Positions 7,060-16,693 of a stretch of DNA of 64,000 nt are shown one piece after another. The DNA comes from an uncultured Paracoccaceae bacterium (GTDB taxonomy: Bacteria > Pseudomonadota > Alphaproteobacteria > Rhodobacterales > Rhodobacteraceae). Made by a program: the position numbers and the translations under genes. The first letter of the stretch is position 1. The number at the start of each line of letters is the position of its first letter. The stretch covers positions 62,001 to 126,000 of the forward strand of contig CANKZJ010000007.1 in assembly GCA_947488605.1 (NCBI GenBank), read 5' to 3'. The notes below the pieces were generated by a model. That model saw nothing but the letters and a program-made list of their open reading frames with translations, did no database searches and had not been told where the DNA came from.

Positions 7060-10000
7060 CTAGTAGTCCCGCTCGAAGAAGATACCGACGCTGGTTTCGC
7101 CATCTTGATCAACGCCACCTTTGGCCGTGATCTCGTTGGTGATATCAAGGTTGAGGTTGATCTCGGTGTCGCCTTCGCTGGTGACGGTCACATCGGTGTA
7201 GACGTTGTCGGACAAGTAAGCGCCCGCGCGCACGGCGGCGTTACCCTCATCATCTGTGGTCACGTCAAAATCGTCCAAGCCGATGTTTTCACGGAATCTG
7301 TCCAGTGCACCGCCGCCGGTTCCGGCCAATGTGCTGATCGCGGATGCCAGTTGCACGGCCTGCAGAGGGCTGATGCTTTGCAGATCGCGACCAAAGATCA
7401 GTTGTGAAAGGACTTCGTCTTGCGGCAATTCCGGGATCGAGATGAAGCTGACCTCCGGTTCACCTGCGGGGCCTTCGACCACAATGCTGATTACAGTGCC
7501 GGTATCGCTTTCGGTTGTCGCGACAAGGCGGATGAAGGGGTCAAAGTCACCTTGCAGTGTCGCCAACCCTTCGGTCAGTTGGAACCTTTGTTGCAAAATG
7601 TCGATACGCCCGCGTACCAGCGCGAAACGTCCCACGGGAACAACATCATTGGAGGTGCCGCCAATCGTCAGCCGCCCACCTAATTCAGCATCCAGCCCGC
7701 GCCCTCGGATAAAGATCCGCGACGGTGCATTGATCACGATATCAAGCGGGAATGCCCGGCTGCTGCCACCGCCACTGCTTCCACTGCCGCTTGCGCCATC
7801 GTTGAGAACCCCGGCACGGCGCAAGGTTTGCCGTACGGCGGCGGCTTCGCCGATATGAGTCACGGTTGGCAGATCACCCAAAGTGCTGATCGATGACGAC
7901 GGCACTTGCACATCGGTTTGGCCTAGCTCCAGACGCCCGCGGATATTTGCGCCGCCTTGTAGCGGGCCATTCAATGTCACGGTCCCTGACACGCTGGATG
8001 AATAAAGCTCGGGGTCTTGCAAGACGACATCGTTCAAGGAAACGGTGATATCCGCGTTGTTGTTGCCCGTCAGATCAACCGGTCCGTCGATGCTGATGCT
8101 GCCACCACTTTCCACACGGGTCCGCAGCGCGATCTGGGCGTTTCCATTGCGAATGCCAATTTCGCCCGCAATGTCGGTCAATGCCTCACCCAAGGTTGGG
8201 GCGGCCAGACGTCCGTTTGTAAACGTAATCCCGCCGCTTAACGATGAAAGCGCCGCAGGGCCATTCACGTTCAAATCAAAGTTGGCTTGCCCGCTAAGGC
8301 GACGCGGATCAATTGCTGCGTTTGCCAACGCCAGAGGTGCCGATCCATCGACGTCGAAGGACAGGTTGCCATTCTGCAGTACCTCGCCTGTAATCCGCGC
8401 ACCCAAACCCCCGGGGCCAGTGCCATTGGCGTCGATCCCCCAATTGCCTGCCTCATCAAGAGATGCGCTGCCTGTCGCGCGGATAGGTCCGCTAATCTGA
8501 TCAGTCAGCACGCTGACATCGCGCAAACTGGCGTTAAATCGGCCCTGTCCAACGCCTGCAGCACCATTCAGCGCACCGACGATTGAGACTTCGGGGGTCG
8601 ATACTTCCAATGTACGAACGGCCAAGATGCCGTCAGCTTGCCCAATCGTGGCATTGATCCGGCCTGTCCCTGCCAAAAGCGGATCAACGGTGGCATTGCC
8701 GATTTGCAGGTCTTCGCTGCGCAGGCTGACCTGCGTATCAAACCGGCTCAGATCGGGCAGAACGCTACCTGATGCGGTCAGATCAATGCTACCTGACAAA
8801 GGCTGTTCGGTGAGCGCTGCAAAAGCCGCAAGGCTTTCGATTTGTGCGGATAGATCGCCTGTGACCTCATAGTCATTTTGCGGTGACGCGATCACGGCAT
8901 CGAGTGCGAGATTGGTTCCCGGTCCAATCACCCGCAAAGTCGTATCAGTTGCATCATCAGGGGCAGGAACGGCGCCAAGTGTCAGCGTTATTGGGCCGCT
9001 CAGGCTGCTATCCAATAAGCCTGCGTCATTGATACGAAAGGCGATATCAGCCTGCTGAGAACCTGTCAGAGACAGATTGGCATCCCCGCGCAGTGACATT
9101 TCAGGTGTTTGGACTGAAAGCCCCTCGATCTGTACTGTGTCGTCGGTTGGTCGTGAAATCTGAGTTGCGAAAGACCCGTTGCCCGCCAGCAGCGGGTCGA
9201 TACGTGCAATGCCTGTCTCAAGGTCGCGTGTGGTGCCGTTGAGCGCGCCTTGGAATTCCAAACCTTCGGTGATCAACGCGCCGTTGGCGTTCAATGCGAT
9301 TGTGCCCGCGAGCGGGCGGCCCGCAAGTGCCGCATACCGCGATAAATCACGGATGTTGGCGGTAAGTTCCGCGTTGATGGTTTGACCGATATCAGCAGGC
9401 ATGGCGACACCCACCGTTTCAAAGGATACGGCGGGTCCTGTGCCATCGAGGGCAAATTCAATTGCGCCATCCGCGCGCTGCGTTACGTTTCCTGCAATTG
9501 CGGCTGGGCCAGATAGATTGTCAACGATGGTACCGATATTGTTCAGGCTGGCGTTTATTTGGGCATCGGCCCCTTCGTTGGTGAGGTCGGCATTTGCGCG
9601 AAGATTGGCAGCGTCCGTGCGGATCGTAAGGTTTTCAAGACGCGTGCCTTCGGTGTCGCGCACAAGCGTGGCACCGATGGTACCAGTACCGGCCAAGACC
9701 CTGTCAGCTTGCATGACCCCGACGGATAGATCTTCAGTTTCACCCGATAAAGTAACTTTGAACAACCCATCCAACGGCGTGGCGTCTGCAAGCAGGGCAA
9801 GTTCGACACCGCCACCGATGTCTTGGCCAATGAGCGTTGAGAACCGCTCAAGCCCTGCGATTTCGGCGTTCAAGGCGGCATTCGTTTGGAAACCGGATTC
9901 CGGTCCTGCGATTGTTGCTTCTGCGCTTGCTTCCAGCCCCGCCCCGCTGAGCGTGAACTGCGAAATCTCAGTGGGTTGGCCTTCGATACGCGATGCAACA

Positions 10001-11322
10001 AATTGGCCGTTGATGGCATCGCCAAAGGCCTCTGCAGCACCTGCATCAGCCAAGCGCAATCCGGTTGCGCCATATTGCAGATTGGCCGTTACGCGCCCCG
10101 TTTCCGCCCCTTCACCGGGCCGCAAAAGACCACCGCCCTGCAAGCTGAGCGCATCAACGGTGAGGCCGGGGCGATCCAGCCCATCGATTGAGATATCAGC
10201 GCGCCAATCATCTGCGACAGCGGCGTTGAACGTCACTGCAAGCTTCATGCCATCGACATAGGTTTGCGGTCCTGAAAGCGGCAAAAGCACGGGTTCGGAC
10301 CCAAGTGATGTGATCCCACCACGCAAATCGATCAGCGACGGCCAGCCTTGACGGCCGATCTGCACGGATCCATCAAGTGCGACGCGCCCGGCATCCAATG
10401 CAAGTCTGGGAATATCAATGCGCCCGTCAGATGCGAGCACCGCCTCAACGGAAAGCTGCGCGTCGTTTCCGAAAAAGCTCCCGTATGCGGGTTCAAAAAG
10501 CGGCGAGATGTCCCCGCCGATATCCAGCGCGATAGTTTGCTCGTCAGCGACGTTTGTCAGCGCGAACGTGCCGTTCAGACGGTCTTCGCCATCTGTCGCA
10601 ATTGCTAGTGTTGCGTCGAAGTCATCAAGCGGTGCGTTACCTTCAATGGCCAGTTTGATCGACGGTCGCGACGGTATGTCCAGCAAGCGTGCGGCAATGC
10701 CATCAGCGCCCTCTTCGATGTTCAAAAGCAGATCAAGAATACGGCTTTCGTTGATGTAGCTACCGTTGATCTCAAAAACGCCGGTTTTGTCGCCCAGTCG
10801 CTGTGCCGTGATATTGGCCGCACCCTCGCCATCGCCAAGTTGGGCGTTCCCGGTCAATGAAACGGCCAAAGGCTCGCCCAAGAAAACCTCGCCCAATTCA
10901 ATACGGTCGATGCTGAGCTGGTCTAGCGATACGCTGACCGGTAATTCGGGCAGCGAGAATGGTTCTGCTTCGGGCGATGGTCCGGTGTCTTCTGCCAAAG
11001 GCGGGCGTGCGACGATGATCCGTGCTGCACTCAATTCCTGGACATCAATTGCACCGCGCAAAAGCGCTGTGCGGCTCCAGCTTAGAACGATGTCCTCAAT
11101 CGTAAGCCAGACGCCCTCTGCATCGGCGATGGTCATCTGTTCAATCGTCGCTTCAGAGCTGAGCGCCCCGGCAAAGCCTCTGATGTCGATCTCGCGGCTG
11201 ACACCAGACAGATTATCCTCGATCAAAGACGTCAGATAGCCTTCGTCATCATTTTCCGTTTCTTGCGCCACCACCATGAAAGGGACGGCAACCAACGCAC
11301 ATATGCCAATGAAACGTTTCAA
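7060..11322 (-). CDS. tamB: Translocation/assembly module inner-membrane protein TamB
   Basis: 1420 residues. An N-terminal hydrophobic anchor (residues 1-19) is followed by a very long run of beta-strand-rich repeats (Gly/Asp/Ala/Leu; recurring 'DPLLAGxGxxxxxI' and 'LSGPI' units) and the conserved C-terminal TamB/DUF490 domain, with LTIGGTSNDVVPVGRFALVRGR (part), then LLSQLIFGRDLQSISPLQA and the family ending VGIFFERDY. TamB is an AsmA-like bridge between inner and outer membrane, implicated with TamA in outer-membrane protein insertion and phospholipid transport. Its ATG overlaps the tamA stop by four bases (11319-11322), a tight coupling. Confidence 0.95.
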   Translation of the reverse strand: MKRFIGICALVAVPFMVVAQETENDDEGYLTSLIEDNLSGVSREIDIRGFAGALSSEATIEQMTIADAEGVWLTIEDIVLSWSRTALLRGAIDVQELSAARIIVARPPLAEDTGPSPEAEPFSLPELPVSVSLDQLSIDRIELGEVFLGEPLAVSLTGNAQLGDGEGAANITAQRLGDKTGVFEINGSYINESRILDLLLNIEEGADGIAARLLDIPSRPSIKLAIEGNAPLDDFDATLAIATDGEDRLNGTFALTNVADEQTIALDIGGDISPLFEPAYGSFFGNDAQLSVEAVLASDGRIDIPRLALDAGRVALDGSVQIGRQGWPSLIDLRGGITSLGSEPVLLPLSGPQTYVDGMKLAVTFNAAVADDWRADISIDGLDRPGLTVDALSLQGGGLLRPGEGAETGRVTANLQYGATGLRLADAGAAEAFGDAINGQFVASRIEGQPTEISQFTLSGAGLEASAEATIAGPESGFQTNAALNAEIAGLERFSTLIGQDIGGGVELALLADATPLDGLFKVTLSGETEDLSVGVMQADRVLAGTGTIGATLVRDTEGTRLENLTIRTDAANLRANADLTNEGADAQINASLNNIGTIVDNLSGPAAIAGNVTQRADGAIEFALDGTGPAVSFETVGVAMPADIGQTINAELTANIRDLSRYAALAGRPLAGTIALNANGALITEGLEFQGALNGTTRDLETGIARIDPLLAGNGSFATQISRPTDDTVQIEGLSVQTPEMSLRGDANLSLTGSQQADIAFRINDAGLLDSSLSGPITLTLGAVPAPDDATDTTLRVIGPGTNLALDAVIASPQNDYEVTGDLSAQIESLAAFAALTEQPLSGSIDLTASGSVLPDLSRFDTQVSLRSEDLQIGNATVDPLLAGTGRINATIGQADGILAVRTLEVSTPEVSIVGALNGAAGVGQGRFNASLRDVSVLTDQISGPIRATGSASLDEAGNWGIDANGTGPGGLGARITGEVLQNGNLSFDVDGSAPLALANAAIDPRRLSGQANFDLNVNGPAALSSLSGGITFTNGRLAAPTLGEALTDIAGEIGIRNGNAQIALRTRVESGGSISIDGPVDLTGNNNADITVSLNDVVLQDPELYSSSVSGTVTLNGPLQGGANIRGRLELGQTDVQVPSSSISTLGDLPTVTHIGEAAAVRQTLRRAGVLNDGASGSGSSGGGSSRAFPLDIVINAPSRIFIRGRGLDAELGGRLTIGGTSNDVVPVGRFALVRGRIDILQQRFQLTEGLATLQGDFDPFIRLVATTESDTGTVISIVVEGPAGEPEVSFISIPELPQDEVLSQLIFGRDLQSISPLQAVQLASAISTLAGTGGGALDRFRENIGLDDFDVTTDDEGNAAVRAGAYLSDNVYTDVTVTSEGDTEINLNLDITNEITAKGGVDQDGETSVGIFFERDY

Positions 11323-13088
11323 AATGCTTGCCCAATGCCGATGTAGACTTGCAGGTCGCTGCCGGCATCATCGCCGCTGGCTTGGGTGCCTAAATCCAAC
11401 CGGATCGGACCAATGCCGGTTTCATACCGCAAACCAAATCCTACCCCTGCGTGCCAGTCTCCCGCTTCGCCGGGGATCGCCGTGTCGCCGACATGACCGA
11501 TATCGTAAAACCCCACGAGGGAAATGTTTTCGCGCACAGAAAATCGGGCCTCGAGTTGTGCACCAACAAAGGACGTCCCACCTGTTGTGACGGTTTCAGT
11601 CCCGTCCAGCGTGTCGACGCCAAGTGACTGATAGGGCTGTCCGCGCACTGTGCCACCACCACCGGAATAGAACAGAAAATCGGCGGGCGCTTCGGTGATA
11701 CCAGCACCAAGCACGCTGCCAATTTGACCACGGGCGGCGAGAGTGAAACGCTCTTCCTCGCCTAATGTGAGATAACCGCGCGTGTCCCCAAACATGCGTG
11801 CACCAGCGATTTCACCGTCGGTGCTGATGAAAGGTGTCGCGTTCAGGTCGATGTAATAGCCTTGGCTAGCGCTTGCCGGACTATCGCGACGGTCGAGTGT
11901 CGCGTCCAATGGCAGGGTCAAAAGAGTGTATTCACGAGTTTCAATATCTGTTTCCTCGCGGGCACGCAGAAGACCAACGCCGGCCCGTACTGTCAAATCC
12001 TCGCTTAGAATCCGCGAAAACCCGGTCTCGACCGAAATTTTGTCGAGCAGGAACTCAGGCTCATCCTCGCGCGATATTTCACCGCTTAGAAAGTATTCCG
12101 TATCGGGGCCAAAGGTGGCAGGCCGTGTGAATGTGCCGCCAAGCCGGTAATCCGTGCCGCCCGTTTCACCCGTAATACCGGCGATTTCGGCATCTACACG
12201 CAGCCGTTCTGCGCCGCCTAACAGATTGCGATGCAGCCAGAAGGTCGAGACGGTCAATCCTTCGATCGTTGAAAGTTCCAGTCCAAAGCCGATCCTGCGC
12301 GGTTTTGCATCTGACAGCTGGGCGTTAACGGGCAATGTATCGTTGGGCCCGACGGTTTCGCTTTCAGACAATGAAACGCTCTCAAAAGTGCCTGTCCGCC
12401 TCAGGCGGCGCTCTGCGGCAGCGAGTTCTGCCGGGTTATAAACGTTGCCAACTGGCAGGCCCGCAATCTGTCTGATCCGGTCATCTGACACCGTTTCGCT
12501 GCCAGAGACGTTCAACGCGCCAAATGTTAGCCGTGGGCCTGGGTTCAGGGTCACAGCGACATCCAGTTTTGCGTCTGCATGGCGTGCGACAATGGACCGC
12601 GCCGCGACCGATGCCTTTGCATAGCCCAAATCACGCCAGCTTCGCACACTTGATGATACGGCGCTGCGAATGGCACCGGACCGCGCGTCCTGCCGTGGCC
12701 CCAGATCTTCTGAGATCGTCGTTCGCGGCGGCAGAGGCGTGATAGTGACCTGTCCGAACTTGAACTGTGGTCCGGGCAACACTGTGATGACGACCTCGGT
12801 GATCTCGCCGGGGGCGGCCAATGGTGCAATGTTTGAGGCCTCGACCCCATCGATAGTGATGGAAATGCTGCCTGCATAATACCCTTCTGCATAAAGCGCA
12901 GTCAGCAAGCGGCGATAGTCAGCGCGGGCCGCAGCAACGTAGTCTTGTGGCGCGGCGGTATCTTCCAGCGCGCGCAGCAATGATGCATCGATCATCGTAC
13001 TGCGTGCGGCCGACGAGATCAGTTTCACATCCTGTGCTGCCGCGGAAGACCCACACATAAGGGCGATTGTGGCCAATCGTTTTAACAT
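11319..13088 (-). CDS. tamA: Outer-membrane assembly factor TamA (BamA/Omp85 family)
   Basis: 589 residues: signal peptide (1-18, cleaved near AAAQD), three POTRA-like units (about 22-250; second with GPRLTFGALNVSG, third with GNVYNPAELAAAERRLRRTG), then a 16-strand Omp85 barrel (about 255-589) ending in the outer-membrane C-terminal aromatic (IGQAF). The conserved barrel motif RGQPYQSLG (VRGY/F-type lid loop motif) appears near residue 485. It works with TamB in the envelope. Only the BamA paralogue, expected elsewhere, would be essential. First gene of the tamAB unit; the gene at 13238 is divergent. Confidence 0.93.
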   Translation of the reverse strand: MLKRLATIALMCGSSAAAQDVKLISSAARSTMIDASLLRALEDTAAPQDYVAAARADYRRLLTALYAEGYYAGSISITIDGVEASNIAPLAAPGEITEVVITVLPGPQFKFGQVTITPLPPRTTISEDLGPRQDARSGAIRSAVSSSVRSWRDLGYAKASVAARSIVARHADAKLDVAVTLNPGPRLTFGALNVSGSETVSDDRIRQIAGLPVGNVYNPAELAAAERRLRRTGTFESVSLSESETVGPNDTLPVNAQLSDAKPRRIGFGLELSTIEGLTVSTFWLHRNLLGGAERLRVDAEIAGITGETGGTDYRLGGTFTRPATFGPDTEYFLSGEISREDEPEFLLDKISVETGFSRILSEDLTVRAGVGLLRAREETDIETREYTLLTLPLDATLDRRDSPASASQGYYIDLNATPFISTDGEIAGARMFGDTRGYLTLGEEERFTLAARGQIGSVLGAGITEAPADFLFYSGGGGTVRGQPYQSLGVDTLDGTETVTTGGTSFVGAQLEARFSVRENISLVGFYDIGHVGDTAIPGEAGDWHAGVGFGLRYETGIGPIRLDLGTQASGDDAGSDLQVYIGIGQAF

Positions 13089-13208
13089 CGCGAGCCTACC
13101 CCCCTTATCCTGAACACAACCGTGAAGACCGACATTGTCATGGGTTTACCCAAGCAAGATCGGATTGGCCATTCACATCGCAATCAGGTGTCGATTTTTC
13201 GCTATGTC

Positions 13209-13228
13209 TTGGCGCAACTTGGCGCTAG
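13209..13228 (+). repeat. Tandem 10-bp direct repeat upstream of the unknown pair
   Basis: TTGGCGCAAC (13209-13218) is followed directly by TTGGCGCTAG (13219-13228), ending nine bases before the ATG at 13238. No good Shine-Dalgarno is visible there. It could be an operator or simply a chance duplication. Confidence 0.4.
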
Positions 13229-13237
13229 TTTTCCGCC

Positions 13238-14887
13238 ATGAAAGATTTTCCCGAAACTCCCCAAATGCCATTGCGTGCGCCCAAGACAGTCATGCGGTTG
13301 CGCCGAATGGGTGCCGCCTTTCCGACGCGCCTGTCGTTCTTGCGCACGCTGATGCGGGCTTTGGCTGCTGAAAACGTGCAAGTGCAAAGACCCGTTTGGA
13401 ACATCGACGCTGCGGGCTTTGGTCATGCGGTCTATAGCCTGCGGTTTGGTGGATACGATTATTCGCTTGTTGCGGTGTCGAGCGATTTGCCGCCCGAATT
13501 ACGCACGGACCGCGTTATCGCAAGTGCTTGGGACACGGCCTATGTTCTTTATGATGGCATACCCGACGCGGATGAAGTCGCCCGCATTGTGCAGTCTGCC
13601 CCAAAACAAGAGGCGGCGCGTTTTACGGCCCGTGATCTGGTTCTAAGTCGTGCGAATAAATCGGTTCGCTTGTTTGAACATGTCGTGAATGCGTTGAAGG
13701 CGGGCAAACAACCTGATCCGGTCAAATTGCGCGAAACGGGATATTTGATGCGCACCACCGCCGTTTACGGCAACGGCAAATTCGGCATCGCCGATCGCGG
13801 TCACATATCAGAGCGTCCGGGCATGGGCGGTCCGTTCATGGCTGAGATGCTGACAGTTTGGTTGATCCGTGGATTTACCCACGATTTGGCAGAACATGTT
13901 GGCGGCGGCACATTATCGCGCGAAGCAAAGCGTCATTTGGGGATCGGGAACTCAACGGGCCTCGGGATGGCGCCGTTCTTGGTGAACCATCCACTGTTAT
14001 TGGATGCATGGATGCAGGTGCGTGAAACCGCGATTGCCCGCGTCCGCGCGATTCCCAAGCTTGATATGGACCAGATCAGCCGTATCTACGAGCTTGTCGC
14101 GCGTGCAGCGGCGCATCTGGCAGAGTGGGACGTTCCTGATGAGGTTGCCGCTGACCGGATTGCGACCTTACGCAAGGAATGGCCAGAGTTCGCGGCAACG
14201 CTGACGCCAGAGGCTTTGACCGCCTCGCAACCCATTGATCATATTCTGCGAACCAGCGCGCAGTGGTCCGTTGATACGCAAGAGTTGATTGCGGCGTTGA
14301 TGCTAGAGCCATTTGGCGATCTGATTGATGGGCTGACCGATTGTATGGCGACGCCCTTTGTGCCGCAGTTGGACCCCGCGATGACTTGTGCTGATTTAAA
14401 AGCTTTGATCGAGGCAGATTGGCAATGGGCATGCGATATTGACTATACGACGCAAGCTGATTGTGCGCAGTTCTGGTATGTTTCGGAGGAAAAACTAGAA
14501 CCTCGTTTGGGCAATCGTCACGCGGAACCGGGCGCGGATTGCGAGACACCTTTGGATATCGGCCGTCAGGTCAAAGCGCTGTCTGCCGACGTGCCAAGCG
14601 ATACCACATCAGTTGGAGAATTCCTTGCGAACACCCCCGATCATCGGGCGGCTGTGCGCAGGGTCCAGACCCTTGCCCTTCATCCTTACGCCGAAATTCG
14701 CGACAATCTGATTGGGGATGCGTGTCTGCCGATTGATATTTTGCGCTGCAAGCTGGCCTATTTCGGGGCTGCAAAGTTTGACCCGAAGTCCGACCGTTGG
14801 ACCCGGATCACGTTGGCACAGGGTGCGCCGTTGTTTGATGAACTGGACAACGCCGATGATTGGTGGCTTCCGGTTGCGGCATTCTGA
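13238..14887 (+). CDS. Conserved protein of unknown function, 549 aa (paired with DUF3726 gene)
   Basis: I cannot assign a known fold or activity. The protein is soluble, lacks a signal peptide and TM segments and has a basic N-terminus (KTVMRLRRMGAAFPTRLSFL). Notable conserved-looking segments are DRGHISERPGMGGPFMAEML near residue 190, a glycine-rich HLGIGNSTGLGMAPFLVNHP near 235-250, and many Trp/Asp in the last third (DWQWACDIDYTTQADCAQFWYVSE). It overlaps the DUF3726 gene by one base (TGATG), so the two products are made together and likely act together, perhaps as subunits of an enzyme. Regulation is unknown; a tandem repeat lies just upstream. Confidence 0.75.
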   Translation: MKDFPETPQMPLRAPKTVMRLRRMGAAFPTRLSFLRTLMRALAAENVQVQRPVWNIDAAGFGHAVYSLRFGGYDYSLVAVSSDLPPELRTDRVIASAWDTAYVLYDGIPDADEVARIVQSAPKQEAARFTARDLVLSRANKSVRLFEHVVNALKAGKQPDPVKLRETGYLMRTTAVYGNGKFGIADRGHISERPGMGGPFMAEMLTVWLIRGFTHDLAEHVGGGTLSREAKRHLGIGNSTGLGMAPFLVNHPLLLDAWMQVRETAIARVRAIPKLDMDQISRIYELVARAAAHLAEWDVPDEVAADRIATLRKEWPEFAATLTPEALTASQPIDHILRTSAQWSVDTQELIAALMLEPFGDLIDGLTDCMATPFVPQLDPAMTCADLKALIEADWQWACDIDYTTQADCAQFWYVSEEKLEPRLGNRHAEPGADCETPLDIGRQVKALSADVPSDTTSVGEFLANTPDHRAAVRRVQTLALHPYAEIRDNLIGDACLPIDILRCKLAYFGAAKFDPKSDRWTRITLAQGAPLFDELDNADDWWLPVAAF

Positions 14888-15405
14888 TGTGGGCATTGAA
14901 CGAAGTCGCAAGCATGGTCCAGAAAGCAGCGCGCGGCGCAGGATTTCCGCTGGGCCAAGCTGAGGATCTCGGGCGTGTTGCTACGTATCTTGCCGCGACC
15001 TCTGGCGATGTACGCCCGATCACCGATGCGCTGCACGAAGCCATGACCGAGGTTGAGGTTTCATGGAATGCGCAGTCGGTAATCGTTAAGAATGGACCCG
15101 CCATTTTGGTTGCACCAATCGTGCGGGACGCGATGCAGATGGGTCATGTGACGGTGACGTTGGCCGATGTTGCGCATGCGCCTTTGGTGTCCGCTTTTCT
15201 TGCCGCCGATGGGATTGCGCAAAAATGGAATGGCTGCGATGTCTCGCGCAGCGACACAACGGTTTTGGAACCCACTTGCGGTGCGGTGACTATTCCCGAG
15301 GCGGATTGGGATGCCTGGTCTGCGCTTGCTGCCCGTACTTATGTGCCTGAGACCGATGCGTCACGGCTGGCGGGTGCCGGTGCTGGGCTTACGGATAATG
15401 ATTAG
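14887..15405 (+). CDS. DUF3726 domain-containing protein
   Basis: 172 residues. The N-terminal segment ALNEVASMVQKAARGAGF followed by GQAEDLGRVATYLAA matches the DUF3726 pattern (LNExxxxxxKAARGAG...G.AEE.G.A..WL). The rest holds a TVLEPTCGAVTIPEADWDAW motif and ends in a Gly-rich tail. No biochemical role is known to me. I chose the ATG at 14887 that shares a base with the TGA of the preceding gene; an upstream in-frame GTG/ATG at 14860 would put the start inside the partner gene. Ends overlapping the stop of the convergent UbiH-like gene by four bases. Confidence 0.78.
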   Translation: MWALNEVASMVQKAARGAGFPLGQAEDLGRVATYLAATSGDVRPITDALHEAMTEVEVSWNAQSVIVKNGPAILVAPIVRDAMQMGHVTVTLADVAHAPLVSAFLAADGIAQKWNGCDVSRSDTTVLEPTCGAVTIPEADWDAWSALAARTYVPETDASRLAGAGAGLTDND

Positions 15406-16613
15406 CCGCGCATTAGGCGTGGCAATTCGCCACTTAACCCTGCCGCACGTCTGATAAAGCTGCGGCGCAGTCCGGGCGCGGCGTTGACCATCCCCATCCC
15501 CATATCGCGTGCTGCGCGTAGCAGAGGGTTATCGTTGGAAAACAGCTTGTTAAAGGTATCCGTCGCCAGCGCCAATGTGGCGGTATCGAAGCGGCGCCAC
15601 TGCTGGTAGCGCTCCAGCGTTTGTGCCCCGCCGATGTCTTCGCCGCGTGCGCGCGCTTGTTCCAGCACCTCTGCCAGCGCTGCAACGTCGCGCAGACCGG
15701 CATTCAGCCCCTGACCTGCAATTGGATGCACGCCATGTGCCGCGTCCCCGATCAAAGCGATGCGGTCAGCGACAAAACTATTGGCGAGTGTCAGCCCCAA
15801 GGGATAGCTGAACCGCGCCCCGGTTAGGCTGAGTTGTCCAAGGAAACTGCCGAAAGCAGGGCGTAGAGCGTCAAGGAACGCGTCATCTTTCAGCGCCATG
15901 AGTTCTGCTGCACGCGCGTCTGTTTCGCTCCACACGATAGAAGACCGGTTTTCGGTGAGCGGCAGAATGGCGAGAGGGCCTGCTGGCATAAAGAACTGAT
16001 GGGCAATGCCGCCATGCGGTTTTTCATGCGCGACGGCGCAGACTACGGCTGTTTGCCCATACCCCCAACCGGTCCGTTTGATGCCAGCGCGTTCGGCTGT
16101 CCCGCTTTTGCGTCCGTCAGAGCCAATGATCATTTTGCCAACAACCGTTTGGCCTGACGTCAGTGTGACGGTTGCAGCACCCGCGCTGATGTCTTGGTCT
16201 ACAACGGTTTCACCCGACAAATGCGTGATGTTCTTTTGTGTTGCCATAGCGTCTAGAAACGCGCGCCTCAGATGCCTGTCTTCAACCATATAGCCCATCG
16301 GGCCTTCTTCGATTTCGGCATGATCAAAGTGCATCATCCAAGGGCTTGGACCTTCGCCAGCGCGTCCATCAGTGACCTTGATCTCTAGCATGGGCTGCGC
16401 TTTGTCATGGATGTCCGACCAAACGCCGATACTGCGCAAAAGCCGCATCGAGGCGTGCGCCATCGCGTAGCTGCGTCCATCAAAACCGGGGCGTTTGCGT
16501 GTATCGAGCGGCAGGCTATCGATGATCGTGACCGAAAAACCGGCTTGTGCCGTGGCCAGTGCCAAGGCAGGACCGTTCAGGCCGCCGCCGACGATGATCA
16601 GGTCTGAATTCAT
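15402..16613 (-). CDS. UbiH/UbiF-family FAD-dependent hydroxylase
   Basis: 403 residues with the three group-A flavoprotein monooxygenase signatures: the FAD dinucleotide-binding IIVGGGLNGPALALA at the N-terminus, a central DG motif (IIGSDGRKSGTAE) and the GD motif RIALIGDAAHGVHPIAGQGLN. The SYAMAHASMRLLRSIGVW stretch is typical of ubiquinone-ring hydroxylases. It probably hydroxylates the benzoquinone ring in ubiquinone synthesis; which position (C5, C6 or several) cannot be told, as alphaproteobacterial members vary. The ATG at 16613 (MNSDLIIVGG) fits better than the one nine bases earlier. Confidence 0.88.
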   Translation of the reverse strand: MNSDLIIVGGGLNGPALALATAQAGFSVTIIDSLPLDTRKRPGFDGRSYAMAHASMRLLRSIGVWSDIHDKAQPMLEIKVTDGRAGEGPSPWMMHFDHAEIEEGPMGYMVEDRHLRRAFLDAMATQKNITHLSGETVVDQDISAGAATVTLTSGQTVVGKMIIGSDGRKSGTAERAGIKRTGWGYGQTAVVCAVAHEKPHGGIAHQFFMPAGPLAILPLTENRSSIVWSETDARAAELMALKDDAFLDALRPAFGSFLGQLSLTGARFSYPLGLTLANSFVADRIALIGDAAHGVHPIAGQGLNAGLRDVAALAEVLEQARARGEDIGGAQTLERYQQWRRFDTATLALATDTFNKLFSNDNPLLRAARDMGMGMVNAAPGLRRSFIRRAAGLSGELPRLMRG

Positions 16614-16693
16614 ATCCCGCAATATGCGCAGCTAAGCGGGATTGTCCATGCGCTGCATGGCCGCTACCGTCGGTCTTGATACAGGAGAATGAC

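Noticed and set aside
9401-10261. Long plus-strand open frame of 286 codons within tamB
   Set aside because: It is a shadow on the opposite strand of a repeat-rich, high-GC gene; the residue content (Ser/Ala/Pro/Arg-rich) is typical for antisense reading and no start signal is present.
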